Below, in pieces: positions 17,223 to 27,991 of a stretch of DNA of 64,000 nt (positions are counted from its first letter, which is position 1; each line of letters starts with the position of its first letter). Under the pieces are notes generated by a model. That model ran no database searches, was not told the origin of the DNA, and was given only the letters and a program-made list of their open reading frames with translations. The position numbers were made by a program, and so were the translations under genes. This DNA is from Adhaeribacter pallidiroseus (GTDB lineage Bacteria; Bacteroidota; Bacteroidia; Cytophagales; Hymenobacteraceae): the NCBI RefSeq assembly GCF_003340495.1, contig NZ_QASA01000002.1, positions 39,147 to 103,146 on the forward strand. The letters run 5' to 3'.

Positions 17223-20186
17223 TTAAGCAGGAACGGGCAGCTGAATTACCACTAAGATACCCTTGCCGGAAGGGGATGCGGTCAGGATAAAGGTACCATT
17301 AAGTAGTTTGACCCGGTCGGCAATAGTACGCAAACCCAGACCTTTCTTTTTACCATTTTCCGAGCTAAGACCTTGGCCATTATCCCGCACCTTCAAAGTA
17401 ATCTGTCCGTCTTCCTGCATGAGCAGCAAATCCACTTCCGTCGCTTGGGCGTGCTTGGCCACATTCGTTAGTAGTTCTTGGGCTATGCGGTAAATGGCTA
17501 GTTCCAGGTAAGACGCTAAGCGCTCTTCCAGATCTACTTCACAGTTCACCGTCAGCGTACTGGGTATATAGTTCCGGCATAACTCCTCCATGGCCCGGGT
17601 CAGACCAAAATCTTGCAGCACCATCGGTACTAGTTCGTGCGACACCCGCCGGGTTTCCTGAATAGCGGCCGATAAGAGTTTTGCCGTGGGCGCGATCATC
17701 TCTTTGGATACTTGTTCGGCTATCTGGTCCAGGTTTAATTTAGTCGCGTACAAGATCTGACCTACTCCGTTGTGCAGGGCCTCCGAGATTCTTTTTCTTT
17801 CTTCTTGCTGCACGTCCATAATAGCTAACAACAAGGCTTTCTGCTGTTCTAAACGCATCACTAGATTCTCTTGTTCCAGATTCTTTAACTGAGATACATC
17901 TAAGTCTACCCCCATCATTTTGTAGGGGCGTTCTAAATCATCCCGCAACACAATCGTTTTTACCTGTAAGGTAATTACCTGCTCCTTTACCCGGATACGC
18001 AGGGTTTCTTCCAGCGCTTGCGGGTGATTTTTGATGGTATCAACCAGCTTCTCGGCGATGGCACGATCTTCCGCTAGCACGTACTCCAGGTAAATTTCCG
18101 GACTCTTCTCCCGGTCTACTGGTAAGCCAAACAAATGGTACATGCCTTCCGACCAGTAGAACTGCCCGGTGATATAATCATATTCCCAACTGCCCATGCC
18201 AGCTACTTCTTCGGCTTGTTTGAGAATGGTCAAATTGCGGGTAAGTTCGGCTTCCGCCAGCTTCCGTTCCGTAATATCCAGGTTACTGGCCACCAGTCCA
18301 TCGTCCATTTTCACGAACATGGCCGCGTACCACTTGTTAAACCCTTCGTGGGGGTAATAATATTCTACCTGGTCCGGCTCGCCCGTTTCTACCACCCGAA
18401 GCATCAGATCATATAAGCCGGCTGGTTTAATGCCCGGAAATTCTACGGAATACAGCTTACCCACTAGGTCTGGCCGTCCGGTTTCCCGCGCTAGTTCTTT
18501 GTTTACCAGCACGATCTTAAAATCAGTCAGGGCTCCCTTTTCATCCCGTACGGCCTTGAGAACCGAAAAACTGAGTAGGGTAGTATCGAAAACAGATTGC
18601 AGCAGGTCCCGACTTTCACTTAAAGCTTGCGTACGTTCGACCACCTGTTGCTCCAACAACTCACTAAACTGTTTAAGTTTTTCTTCGGCTTGTTTTCGCT
18701 CCGTAATATCATAGGAAATAGTAATTACGGAGGAATTTACCCCCGTTGAGTCTGAGAGCGGTACCCCGCGTGATATGAATACCCGCCCGTGCGCCATATG
18801 TTCGTGTTCAAACGGCTTACCGGCCAGTGCCTGCTGGTATTTTTGCTCGTAGACGGTCGCCATTTCGGGGGGCATGGCCTCAGCAACGGTGTGTCCCACT
18901 AAATCCTGCGGGGTAAAGCCGGCTGTGATTAGGGCCTCGCCGGCGGCAACCAGGTAACGCATTTCGCGGTTAACTACGAACACCGCTCCTCCCGGTAAAT
19001 TTTCAATCAGGGCTTGCAGCCGGTCTTTGGTAATTTGCAAGGCTTCTTCCGCCCGTTTGCGCTCGGTGATGTCGCTGGCAGTGCCAAACCACTCTATAAT
19101 GTCGCCGTGTTCGTTTAAAAACGGCACGGCCCGCGAAAACACCCAACCCAAACTGCCGTCCACGCGAATCACGTGATGTTCCAGCTCGAACGTGGATTTA
19201 CTCTGGATAGCGGCGGTAATAGCTGCTTGTACGAGAGCCATATCGCTGTTCGGAATGTATTCTGCCAGCCAGGTCAAACTCGGGTCCCGGGTGTCCGCCA
19301 AAAACTGCTTGCCTTCCAGAGAGTACATCTGTTGCCAATCCGGACTCATGCGGTAGACGATCTCGGAAGTAGCCGTGACAAACAGGCGAAAGCGGGCATC
19401 GGCTACCCGCAACGCTTCTTCCGTTCGCTTGCGTTCCGTAACATCGTTAAACAGAATGGCCACGTGCTGTTCTGCCGGGGCATCTATGCGAAAGGCATAC
19501 CCCTCGTAATAGTGCCCCAGGGCGCGGGCCGCATTTTCAAACCGGGCCGGTTCCCCGGTTCTTGCAATATTCCCATAAAGATCAAACCAATGCTGCTCGT
19601 GGGCGGGTGCCATCTCCTTCATCGTTTTGCCCACCGCCTGCGCTAAGCCCGTTTGTTTTTCAAAAGAATAATTGGTTTCCAGGAAACGGTAATCAAACGC
19701 CTGACCGCTGGCATCAAAGAGTACTTCGATGATGCAAAAGCCGGCATCCAGGGAGTTAAACAACGCCCGGTATCTTTCGGTAGCCTGTTGGTTGGCATCA
19801 GGCAGGTTCCACTCGGCTTTTTTGAGGTCGGTCAGGTCCCAGCCAATGGCCAGCACACTCGCCACTTGACCATCAGGTCCGAGTTCGGGCAAAAAGTAGA
19901 TGTGCCAGAATACTTGCTCGGTGGGGGTAGGAAACAAATGGTGATGCTCCGCCGGTTGCCCCGTATCCCATACCTGTTGCAGCTTCTCCATCCAGGGAGC
20001 CGTAATGGCATCGGGCTGCTCCATTTCCCGGATGGTTTTACCCCCCAACTGGCCCAGATCGAACCCGGTCTTACCCACAAAGGCCGGGTTGGCAAAAAGT
20101 AATTGGAGATTCCGGTCCCAACGGCTAATAGCCGCGGGCGGATTTTCGACTACCAATCGGTATACATCGTCAGTTTGGTTCGTCAT
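17223..20186 (-). CDS. Multi-PAS sensor histidine kinase (HisKA_3 class)
   Basis: 987 residues, no transmembrane segment, so a cytoplasmic sensor. Six PAS-type domains lie at roughly 6-115, 135-255, 260-385, 385-510, 530-650 and 655-775, several ending with the DITERKxAEE linker. HisKA_3 follows with the phospho-acceptor His in EERKRISEALHNGVGQIL (near residue 803), then a HATPase (NVAKHAQATEVDLLL; VRDNGQGLS; KGLGLRTIADRV). This NarL-type kinase should pair with a LuxR-family response regulator, but none is adjacent. Small STAS-like genes lie downstream. Confidence 0.93.
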   Translation of the reverse strand: MTNQTDDVYRLVVENPPAAISRWDRNLQLLFANPAFVGKTGFDLGQLGGKTIREMEQPDAITAPWMEKLQQVWDTGQPAEHHHLFPTPTEQVFWHIYFLPELGPDGQVASVLAIGWDLTDLKKAEWNLPDANQQATERYRALFNSLDAGFCIIEVLFDASGQAFDYRFLETNYSFEKQTGLAQAVGKTMKEMAPAHEQHWFDLYGNIARTGEPARFENAARALGHYYEGYAFRIDAPAEQHVAILFNDVTERKRTEEALRVADARFRLFVTATSEIVYRMSPDWQQMYSLEGKQFLADTRDPSLTWLAEYIPNSDMALVQAAITAAIQSKSTFELEHHVIRVDGSLGWVFSRAVPFLNEHGDIIEWFGTASDITERKRAEEALQITKDRLQALIENLPGGAVFVVNREMRYLVAAGEALITAGFTPQDLVGHTVAEAMPPEMATVYEQKYQQALAGKPFEHEHMAHGRVFISRGVPLSDSTGVNSSVITISYDITERKQAEEKLKQFSELLEQQVVERTQALSESRDLLQSVFDTTLLSFSVLKAVRDEKGALTDFKIVLVNKELARETGRPDLVGKLYSVEFPGIKPAGLYDLMLRVVETGEPDQVEYYYPHEGFNKWYAAMFVKMDDGLVASNLDITERKLAEAELTRNLTILKQAEEVAGMGSWEYDYITGQFYWSEGMYHLFGLPVDREKSPEIYLEYVLAEDRAIAEKLVDTIKNHPQALEETLRIRVKEQVITLQVKTIVLRDDLERPYKMMGVDLDVSQLKNLEQENLVMRLEQQKALLLAIMDVQQEERKRISEALHNGVGQILYATKLNLDQIAEQVSKEMIAPTAKLLSAAIQETRRVSHELVPMVLQDFGLTRAMEELCRNYIPSTLTVNCEVDLEERLASYLELAIYRIAQELLTNVAKHAQATEVDLLLMQEDGQITLKVRDNGQGLSSENGKKKGLGLRTIADRVKLLNGTFILTASPSGKGILVVIQLPVPA

Positions 20187-20611
20187 GCCGGGTAATCTCC
20201 GTCCTTAATTTAAGTAACAAGCTAAGAATGATTAACTTTTTGGTAAGATAGGAAAACCCTCTATTATAAAGAATCAGCGGGTATATTTCCTTATCTGAAA
20301 TATTGTGATAGCTTCTCATACGGATAAAAGTTGCAAACACCCTAGTTGCAAACACCCTAGAAAAATAACGTTCGCCTTAATTACTAATACAAGCCACATA
20401 TACCCGTAAAAAAGACGCTCCTTTTATCGGCATATTCCAGGTATATAGGGCAAAGGACCGGATGGCTAACTCAGATATATGCGGTTATTTACACCAAGCA
20501 GTTATCTTGTGAAGGAAAATTTAAACAAAAGTTTCGAACTATATGGCTGCTACTCTTACTCGACTAACTGGGTCCTATAAGTAGACATTATGTAAAATAG
20601 CCTTTAAAAAC
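20187..20611. other. Intergenic stretch upstream of the kinase
   Basis: About 425 bases. A 16-base direct repeat (TTGCAAACACCCTAG twice, near 20331-20359) is the only visible structure. It presumably contains the kinase promoter. Confidence 0.4.
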
Positions 20612-20642
20612 AAAAGGCTTACTCATACGAGTAAGCCTTTTT
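20612..20642 (-). terminator. Terminator of the T9SS pair
   Basis: Perfect 13-bp stem (AAAAGGCTTACTC / GAGTAAGCCTTTT) with a 4-nt loop, 20 bases past the PorP/SprF stop on the minus strand and followed there by GTTTTT. It can also act on plus-strand transcripts. Confidence 0.85.
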
Positions 20643-20661
20643 AAAACAGCCAGTAAGTCAA

Positions 20662-21633
20662 CTACCAAATGGCAACTTTTTTACCTGATCCATTATAGTT
20701 TAGGGGTACCAGGTTGTAGGTAAGTACCAGCTCATTGCTGTTTCCATTTCGCATTTGTTTCGCATCACCTGTTACGGATTCGTAATTATACCCAAGCTTA
20801 ACTTGGTTTAACCGAACGCCAGCCGTTAAGGTATAAGCTAAATCTTTGCGATAACCTGCGCCAGCCCAAAAAGTATTATTAAAAACACCTTTTACCTGCC
20901 CTTCCAGAGTTTCTTTTAGTTTAGCGTCGTAGCGATAAAGGCCGTTTACCACCAGACCAAATTGCTCCGACAATCCTTTCCGGAAACCGGCTTGTACCAC
21001 GTGCTGCCGCGAAAAAGCATTGTTCAGGTAATCGCCTTTGGCTGTCAGTTTTCCTTCCGCCGCATCCTGCAAAGCATAACCCACATAGTAGTTTTCTGCT
21101 ACTAGCGTTAAGCCCACATTTATATCTACTTTATTAATCTTGTTATTATCGCTGTTCATCAATTCTTGGAATTCTGGATCATTACTTTGATCAAGCGTTA
21201 GGTCCATATAATCTAGATAGATGTTGTTGTAAGTTGCCGCCGCACCAGCCCGCAAGCTTAACTTCTCCGATAAGCGTACCTGCGAACTATAACTTAAGAA
21301 CAACTGATTCTCGCGGTAAGGTCCAAACGAATCGTGCAACAACGATAAGCCAAAAGCATTTTTAGCGCCCAAGGTTCCCGTTTCCGATTGACTGCTGGAT
21401 TGTTTTAAGCCAACTAAATCAAATTCGCCTGATATAAACAGCGTTTTTGGGGCATCCTGAAAGCCGGTCCATTGGTCCCGGTATAAAGCTTTTAACTGCG
21501 AACCTTCCATACCGGTCATAGATGGGTTAAAATACTGCCCAAACTGAGAAAAACTGGCCAGGTGCTTGCGGCTTTGAGCTTTTACGCCCAATACCGATAG
21601 AACCAATATTGATAATACGATAAATTTTTTCAT
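20662..21633 (-). CDS. PorP/SprF-family T9SS membrane protein
   Basis: 323 residues with signal peptide (MKKFIVLSILVLSVLGVKAQ). The mature start HLASFSQFGQYFNPSMTGM, the FxLSLLHDSFGPYRENQLFL block and the alternating strands ending in YNLVPLNY are diagnostic of PorP/SprF outer-membrane beta-barrel proteins, which help type B cargo reach the surface. It lies 28 bases after the CHU_C protein on the same strand, the standard cargo-partner arrangement, and ends at a strong terminator. Confidence 0.92.
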   Translation of the reverse strand: MKKFIVLSILVLSVLGVKAQSRKHLASFSQFGQYFNPSMTGMEGSQLKALYRDQWTGFQDAPKTLFISGEFDLVGLKQSSSQSETGTLGAKNAFGLSLLHDSFGPYRENQLFLSYSSQVRLSEKLSLRAGAAATYNNIYLDYMDLTLDQSNDPEFQELMNSDNNKINKVDINVGLTLVAENYYVGYALQDAAEGKLTAKGDYLNNAFSRQHVVQAGFRKGLSEQFGLVVNGLYRYDAKLKETLEGQVKGVFNNTFWAGAGYRKDLAYTLTAGVRLNQVKLGYNYESVTGDAKQMRNGNSNELVLTYNLVPLNYNGSGKKVAIW

Positions 21634-21661
21634 CTTTAAAATCCTTGCTAAGTTGCTTTAC

Positions 21662-24600
21662 TTATTTCTTTAAAACCGTAACCACGCCTTTCTTGGTCAG
21701 CTTGATATCTTCTACCTGGATGAGGTATAAGTAAGCCCCCGGCAGAACTTTTCCGTTTGAATTTTGGCCATTCCAGCCATTTTCGGGGTTTGTAGTTTGA
21801 AACAGTCTTACCCCGGAACGGTCGAATACTTCAATGTTCACTTTGTTGTAAAACTTCAGCTCGGGTACGGTCCACTCATCGTTCACGCCGTCACCATTGG
21901 GCGAAAAGGCATTCACTATTTTGAGCTGATCTACGGCTTTAGCGTAAGCGGCTTTGGTTAAAGTAAAGCTTTGTTCAAAGCTATTATTGTAAGTATCAGT
22001 AGTTCTTACCCGAATGGTAAACTGCGTTTGACCCGACAAACCTTGATTCGATTTTAAAAACAACTGGTCCTGGCGGATTTCAAACAAGCTATTATTCGTG
22101 TCACCTGCCCCACTCACTAAAGCATAAGTAAACTCCTGGTCATCCGGATCTACGGTGGAGAAGCTACCCATGGCCTCATTCGACGTTATACTCGGGTTGA
22201 AATTGGTGGCACTCAATGCCAAACCAGTAGGTACTTTATTCGGTTGTACTTCTACGATTATGCGGGCTTGCAGATTATTTTGGTTGCTGGTACCCGGAGC
22301 TAAGGTAAGTATACCGGCTATCTCGTATTGCCCCGCCATGTAAGCGTTGTAATTACCCGGTTGCCAGGTTACGGCAAGCTGTTGTTTGGTATTATCTGAG
22401 TATATTACTTCTACCGTTTGGGGCAATGAAACTTGCAGGAACGTGGTACGGATAGGTACCTGGACAATGGCTAGTGGCGTAACCGAAATAATATTACGGG
22501 TGAGCTTTTCTACCTGATCTGTTACCTCTTGGCCTTTATTCCCAACGGCATCTTGTTGATAGAAAGTCAGGGTTATTTGACCGTCAGCTAAACCAGTTAC
22601 ATCTAAGCCGATAACTTCAAATTGGGCATTGGTTACCTGGGCCGTACCCGTGAGTGGGGTGCCTGACATAGAGGTGATACTATAGAAATAAGTGGATCCT
22701 ACTTCTGCGCCGGAAACTTTAAATGAAACAGTAGTCTGGTTATCAAAGTCTATTTTCTGTTGATTAAAAGCTACTGTGTATCCAGCTGGAGCCACATTGT
22801 CAAACAGACGGGTTAAAACTACTGAGGCTTCGTTTCCATTAGTAGCAGCATCTTCCGCTACGTTAGCGGCTAAATTTATCTGAACCTGGCCCTGTGCTTT
22901 AGGGGTAATGGTAGCAGTATAGGTTGTCGCGCTAACTGAAGTAAATTCACTTACCTCAGCATTAGTTACCGTAATATCTTCGCCCGTAAAGCCCGTTACT
23001 TTTTCGCTAAACTGGATGTTTACAGCGAAGGAAGCATTGGTCGGATCAGACGCGGTGGTAGTCAGTTCTGCTGTCGGACGAATAATATTGTATTCGCGGG
23101 TTAGTGCAGCAGAAGCCAAATTATCATTGCCAACCTGATCTTGTGCTATAGCCGCCGCTAGTGCCACCGTAACACTTCCATTGTTGGTCGGGGAAATAGT
23201 AGCCGTGTACGTTTTGTTATCAGCCTTAGCAAAGGCACTAATCGTAGCATTTGTTAAGGTTACATCTTCCGGAGCAAAACCAACCACATCTTCCGAAAAA
23301 GTAAAGGCTACCGTAAAAGCTTTGTTCAAAACCGTAGGGGCCGTGCTACTTATTACAACGGCTGGAGCGGTAGCATCATAAAGAATTTTAAACTCATTGG
23401 AAACCGTATTTGCATTACCATTCACATCGATTAAGGTGCCAGCTTTTACTTGCAGACTTACTTCGCCATCCGCAGCAGGAGTAATTGTAGCCGTAAAAGT
23501 GATGTTATCCTGTGTTTGTAGATTAGAAACCGTGGCATTGGCAGTTGTTATATCTTCTAAGGCAAAATCTTTGACTGCTTCACTGAAAGTAAAGGTAACA
23601 TCAAAAGCTTCTTTAGCCGGAGATGCTTGACCGGAGGAAATGGTGACAGTCGGAGCGGTAACATCTTTTACGATAATGGTAAAGTTTTGATCAGTGGTTT
23701 CCTTTCCATTCGATACCCCCAAACTTACCTGGTAGGCTCCAACATCAGAGTGTTTCGGGGTGCCGCTTAAAACCGCACCTGTTTCTAATTTTAATATTTT
23801 GTTTCCTCCATTATCACCAAAAACAAGGCTGCCTGATGGAGTTAATGACATTCCCCACACACTGGTATTAGCACTCACCTGAATATAAGAAGATAAATCC
23901 GGTTTATATTTACGCACCCCACCGCTAGAAGAACTTACATATATATTATCATTTTCATCTATTTTTATATCACTAGCCTGAGCAATTCCGGTCAGTACAT
24001 CCAACAAGTTTGCTCCATTATATTTATAAACTTTTTGATTGTCCCAAGAAGCTATATATAAGGAGCCATTCTTATCAAAACCCACCCCGAAGGCCCGATT
24101 AACACTAACGTAATCTGTAAAGGTTTTAGTGGTCGGATTTATTTTAATAATTTTGCCGCCATTGTATAAAGCCGCATATAAAAAATCATCTTTAATTCCT
24201 ATAGAGAGCGGGGATGAAATGCCTGTAATAACATCGGTTTCTCCGGAACTAGGATTGACTAAGCTTACTCGAGTTATTTTATTTTGAGAAAAATTAGAAA
24301 TATACAAGTAATCTTGGTAGACCTGCATCGCATATACCAATCCTGTGCTGCGGGTAAACCAAGAGGAAGTAGTACCATCTTGGTGTATTTTATAAATGAT
24401 ATTACCGCTCAAACTAGTTACATAAATATTCCCACTAGCATCACCAGCTACTCCCCCAGGACTGTTAATAGTTCCTCCAAATTGGGTAGCTGAATTTTGT
24501 CCTTGGGTCAAGCTAAGCCAAGCTGGTAAAGTTGGGGTAGTAAAAGTCAACTGAGTGTTTGTTCCATCAACGGCCGATAAACTATAGCTATATGGCACGT

Positions 24601-25543
24601 TTTCGATAGCATCTGTTACCGGAGTAGAGGTAAATTGGGGAACAGCCGGTGCTTCCGGCAGGACGTTAACAATGGTGGATTTAGCGCCTTCCCCATTAGC
24701 GCTTACGGCCGTTACTGCATAGTAATAGGTAGTGCCATTCACCGCCGTATTATCGGTGAAAGTCGTACTGGTCAATAGGGTAGTATTCATTTTTTCGGTT
24801 ACTGTAGTAGCACTAGTACCACGGTACATATTATAACCGGTAACATTGTCAGTAGTGGCGTTCGCTGCCCAGGTTAAGTCAACTTTACTGTTGCCGGCGG
24901 TGGCCTTTACATTTGTTGGAGCATTAGGACCAGTTATCGGGTCGAACTCCAATGAAGGTAAAGGGGTGTCATAATAAGAGTACCCTCCCCCCGATGACTC
25001 TTCTAATTTAAAGTAATACGTTGCCTTTTGCGCGTATTGAGTTGGTTTGATCGACCATTCGTATTCTGTAGAAAGGATTTGCCCTCTTTGTGCCTGAAAG
25101 TTGATATTAGAAGCAGTCTCATCAAAAGCAGCGCCTGCCACATACCCCGTGGAAGTTGCTGGCGGCATTTGCTGAGTAGTAGCAACTCCGTTAGAAATAA
25201 AATTACTGGGTGCTAATATAAAATGCTCTTGTCCGGCATTTGCGGCCGATATTCTTGTAAAGGGTCCAGACGAATTTGTGGCATAACTTAGCCGGGAATC
25301 CACAGTTTGGTACCCCACTGAGCCTGAAATGTTATCTACTGTTAAACTAAACTCCACGCGAAGGCGTATGTTTTGATCATTGGCAGTAACTTTGATAACC
25401 TGATTTTGATCAGCTTTCCAGGTGGCGGTAGCTTCCGATCCGTTATCGTTGCGCCATCGCCATCGTTTTTGCGTTACCACAGTATGAGCAGCAGCATCAT
25501 AAAGCAGGATACTGAGAAAAAAGAGTATTATGATTTTTTTCAT
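21662..25543 (-). CDS. Giant surface protein with gliding-motility C-terminal (CHU_C, T9SS type B) domain
   Basis: 1293 residues from the ATG at 25543 (MKKIIILFFLSILLYDAAAH signal). Visible parts in order: N-terminal unique region; fibronectin type III (~205-300: NAPTNVKATAGNSKVDLTW); putative Ig (~305-355); a beta-propeller of SMP-30/NHL type (~365-590: GVAGDASGNIYVTS); a second Ig-like piece; three Big-type repeats containing FTFSEAV..DF..EDIT (~640-930); a Big_4-like domain; a cadherin-like domain; and the C-terminal NAFSPNGDGVNDEWTVPEL CHU_C domain. It is exported by T9SS and probably works in adhesion or gliding. The PorP/SprF partner follows. Confidence 0.93.
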   Translation of the reverse strand: MKKIIILFFLSILLYDAAAHTVVTQKRWRWRNDNGSEATATWKADQNQVIKVTANDQNIRLRVEFSLTVDNISGSVGYQTVDSRLSYATNSSGPFTRISAANAGQEHFILAPSNFISNGVATTQQMPPATSTGYVAGAAFDETASNINFQAQRGQILSTEYEWSIKPTQYAQKATYYFKLEESSGGGYSYYDTPLPSLEFDPITGPNAPTNVKATAGNSKVDLTWAANATTDNVTGYNMYRGTSATTVTEKMNTTLLTSTTFTDNTAVNGTTYYYAVTAVSANGEGAKSTIVNVLPEAPAVPQFTSTPVTDAIENVPYSYSLSAVDGTNTQLTFTTPTLPAWLSLTQGQNSATQFGGTINSPGGVAGDASGNIYVTSLSGNIIYKIHQDGTTSSWFTRSTGLVYAMQVYQDYLYISNFSQNKITRVSLVNPSSGETDVITGISSPLSIGIKDDFLYAALYNGGKIIKINPTTKTFTDYVSVNRAFGVGFDKNGSLYIASWDNQKVYKYNGANLLDVLTGIAQASDIKIDENDNIYVSSSSGGVRKYKPDLSSYIQVSANTSVWGMSLTPSGSLVFGDNGGNKILKLETGAVLSGTPKHSDVGAYQVSLGVSNGKETTDQNFTIIVKDVTAPTVTISSGQASPAKEAFDVTFTFSEAVKDFALEDITTANATVSNLQTQDNITFTATITPAADGEVSLQVKAGTLIDVNGNANTVSNEFKILYDATAPAVVISSTAPTVLNKAFTVAFTFSEDVVGFAPEDVTLTNATISAFAKADNKTYTATISPTNNGSVTVALAAAIAQDQVGNDNLASAALTREYNIIRPTAELTTTASDPTNASFAVNIQFSEKVTGFTGEDITVTNAEVSEFTSVSATTYTATITPKAQGQVQINLAANVAEDAATNGNEASVVLTRLFDNVAPAGYTVAFNQQKIDFDNQTTVSFKVSGAEVGSTYFYSITSMSGTPLTGTAQVTNAQFEVIGLDVTGLADGQITLTFYQQDAVGNKGQEVTDQVEKLTRNIISVTPLAIVQVPIRTTFLQVSLPQTVEVIYSDNTKQQLAVTWQPGNYNAYMAGQYEIAGILTLAPGTSNQNNLQARIIVEVQPNKVPTGLALSATNFNPSITSNEAMGSFSTVDPDDQEFTYALVSGAGDTNNSLFEIRQDQLFLKSNQGLSGQTQFTIRVRTTDTYNNSFEQSFTLTKAAYAKAVDQLKIVNAFSPNGDGVNDEWTVPELKFYNKVNIEVFDRSGVRLFQTTNPENGWNGQNSNGKVLPGAYLYLIQVEDIKLTKKGVVTVLKK

Positions 25544-25644
25544 TTCAACCAATAAGTTTGTGTTCTGAGTAATATTCCTTTGATATTCAATTTTGCGATA
25601 AACTATTGTTATTTTTACTTCATATCCGTTCTCCTTTCCTTTAT

Positions 25645-27224
25645 TTAGTAAGTATTATGCGATTTAAGTTTTAAGTAAGCATACAGCCGAATGCTTCCCA
25701 GAATAGCGGTTGTAAATAGCAATAGGTAAATAAAGAAATGGTAATCAGTAGCTAAGATTTGGTTGGGGTAAATATCGACCTGCTGCACACTGCTTTCGTT
25801 TAACTGAAACTGAGCGGCTACCTCTCCGTTAGCCCGAATAATGCCTGAGATGCCCCGATTGTTGTTAATAACAATATCTTTCCGGGCTTCAACTGCTCGT
25901 AACCGGTTATTGTAAAAGTGTTGCCGTGTAATAAAATAATTGGCAAACCAACCATCGTTACCCAGATTAACCAGGAAAGAAGCGCCGTTATCGCTATAAC
26001 TACTGGTTAAAGCCGGATCAGCAGATTCATTGCAAAGCAAAATGCCAGCTTTCCCCCACGGGGTTTGCAGACCCGGGTGATTTTTGCCGGGTTTAATCTG
26101 TAAGCCGCTACTAGCTAAAAAAGGTAAGATAATATTGTTAGTCCACAATGGTTTCTCCACGAGAGTCAGCAGTTCCCGTTTATCGTATCGATCTAATAGA
26201 GAACCACTCGGATTGAATAAATAAGCGGAATTGTGGATGGTTGTCGTGCTTGGATCAACGGTCGTATTCATCCCAACTAGGGAGTAATTTTTTTACCAGA
26301 AGTAGTTTTTGCTAGAGCCTTTAAAAAATCATCATGAGGAGTGTATGTCCAAGGAATAATAGTTTCCGACCATAAAATCAGATCCGGATTAGTTTGCACC
26401 GCTTCTTGGTTCAAGTTTAGCAGATTATGCACGAGGGCATTCCCGTTGTTCTCGTCCCAAACTGTTTCGGGAGGTAAAGAAGCTAGCACTAAAGCAGTCC
26501 TTATTTTAGAAAATTGCTGATTGCTTATTGACTCTGTGACATTCCGATACATTAAAATACCAGCTAAAAAATAACTAAGAAAGATAGTAAAGGGGACAAG
26601 TAGCCATTTCCATTGTTTCTTAGAGATTACATAGGCCAATAAGTAAGCAGTCAGAATGACCATAAAGGAAAGCAGATAGACACTGCCGATAGCAGCCGGT
26701 TGGAGTAAAAAGAGATTACTCGCCTGAGAAACGCCAATACTGTAATTGAGCCAGGGCATTCCACTAAAGATTTCGGCTCGTAACCATTCTACTAGCGCCC
26801 ACAAAGAAGCCATTAAAAAGGCATTAGCTACCAAAGCATACTTGGATGAAGAAGCAAATTGGAGTTTGGCAAAAAGAACAAATTGCCAGCCATAAACCAG
26901 GGCTAAAATTAATGCGGAAACCCACCAACAAGCTATGCCCAACAGTATACCACCCTTAGCATAATATTGTACCGCCGGTACCATCCAAAAATTCAGGAGA
27001 GTGGATGAAACAGCGCCAAAGATGAATCCACTACAAAATACTTGTCGTCCTTTTTGGAGCCTAAACAAGGCAAAAAATAAAATTGAAAAGGCAAACCACG
27101 CAAAAATATAGCTTATGTAAATAAGAGAAAGACTAGTAAGTGCCGCAGCTAACGCAACTAAACAAAACTCCATCTTTGAAGCAGACACCAAAGAATAACT
27201 CACTTTACTATATGCGCCTAGCAT
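25645..27224 (-). pseudogene. lnt: Apolipoprotein N-acyltransferase (Lnt), one-base frame break
   Basis: Two adjoining frames form one Lnt: 26277-27224 (315 residues, several membrane helices, LILWSETIIPW with the catalytic Glu) and 25645-26271 (nitrilase domain with YDKRELLTLVE Lys and GILLCNESADP Cys). The first frame stops right after KKITP; inserting one C in the CCC run at the break restores ITPLVGMNT and full-length Lnt. All three catalytic residues are present, so this is either a recent frameshift or a sequencing error. Lnt adds the third acyl chain to lipoproteins in the inner membrane. A chromosomal copy probably exists elsewhere. Confidence 0.85.
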
Positions 27225-27556
27225 GGTATCGCGCTCTAAGTTTTATCCAACATTTATCTCATCCAAAAGTAATTATTACTTGGTGTAGCACTTAAGTAAG
27301 TATTAAATTAAATGGAAATTGTGACGTATTGGTGTTTTAGGTAGAATAGAATGCAATATCAATCTACAAATATTAATACATGTTATATATATAATATTAT
27401 ATTATGCAGTTTGTATAGATTTCTCTTGCGAAATTCTGATGAAAAGTGACTACACTACATAAAAGAGGTAACTGATATTATTTCCTATAACCCCTATTAT
27501 GATAAATAAGAAGGTTTTGGTTGTTTTGAGACTACTGTTAATCGGCAAGGGTCGTA
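27225..27556. other. AT-rich intergenic region with a dif-like site
   Basis: About 330 bases between lnt and the XRE gene, notably A/T-rich (TTATATATATAATATTATATTATG near 27385). It holds the dif-like site at 27480-27507; no gene is visible. Confidence 0.5.
27480..27507 (-). other. dif-like XerC/XerD site 2
   Basis: Read on the minus strand: ATTTATCATAA, spacer TAGGGG, TTATAGGAAAT. Arm 1 and spacer are identical to the site at 33534, in opposite orientation; the two flank the replication block. Arm 2 is the most diverged of the set. Confidence 0.6.
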
Positions 27557-27820
27557 TTAATGGGAGCCGGTCCTCTCTTGACGGATAATGGAACCCGGAA
27601 ACGCTAGTAACTGTGCCACCGGTATCTCTAAAGCGCGGGCTAAGGCCACTAAGGTCAAGACCGTAAAGTTATGCTGCCCGTATTCAATCCGCTGCACTTG
27701 CGACACGGATAAGCCGGCTTCAAAGGCCACATTGGCTTGCGTCAATTGACGCGTTTCCCGCAACTGTTTTAGATGCTGGCCAAAGGCACGTAAATAGGCA
27801 CTGGCTTCCTGCTGCTCCAC
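27557..27820 (-). CDS. XRE-family helix-turn-helix regulator
   Basis: 87 residues. The domain is complete: LKQLRETRQLTQANVAFEAG, then LSVSQVQRIEYGQHNFTVLT and LVALARALEIPVAQLLAF. It has no effector domain. It lies just inside the dif-like site at 27480 and is divergent from the 27992 gene, with a perfect palindrome between them, so it probably autoregulates and controls that gene pair. Confidence 0.9.
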   Translation of the reverse strand: MEQQEASAYLRAFGQHLKQLRETRQLTQANVAFEAGLSVSQVQRIEYGQHNFTVLTLVALARALEIPVAQLLAFPGSIIRQERTGSH

Positions 27821-27849
27821 TCCCCGAAAATCCGCACAAAATAATTTTA

Positions 27850-27888
27850 CTACACAGCATACATGCTGTGTAGTATTTCTTATCTTTG
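27850..27888 (+). promoter_or_regulatory. Palindromic operator and promoter of the 27992 genes
   Basis: A perfect inverted repeat with 11-bp arms (CTACACAGCAT and ATGCTGTGTAG, 2-bp centre) occupies 27850-27873. A Bacteroidota -7 element of the form TAnnTTTG (TATCTTTG) follows at 27881-27888. The palindrome overlaps the expected -33 region, so binding there would block the promoter. Best candidate ligand: the adjacent XRE protein. Confidence 0.7.
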
Positions 27889-27991
27889 CTTTTTAACTCC
27901 GGAACAAGGCTCCTGGTCCGGCGAAGCAATTAGTTGCCTTCTCACCAGGCGAAACCGGCTTTTATCTTATTCACTCCAAAGTTAAACCTTT

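Noticed and set aside
18135..20208. Frames antisense to the multi-PAS kinase
   Set aside because: Shadows of a long, well-supported coding region on the other strand.
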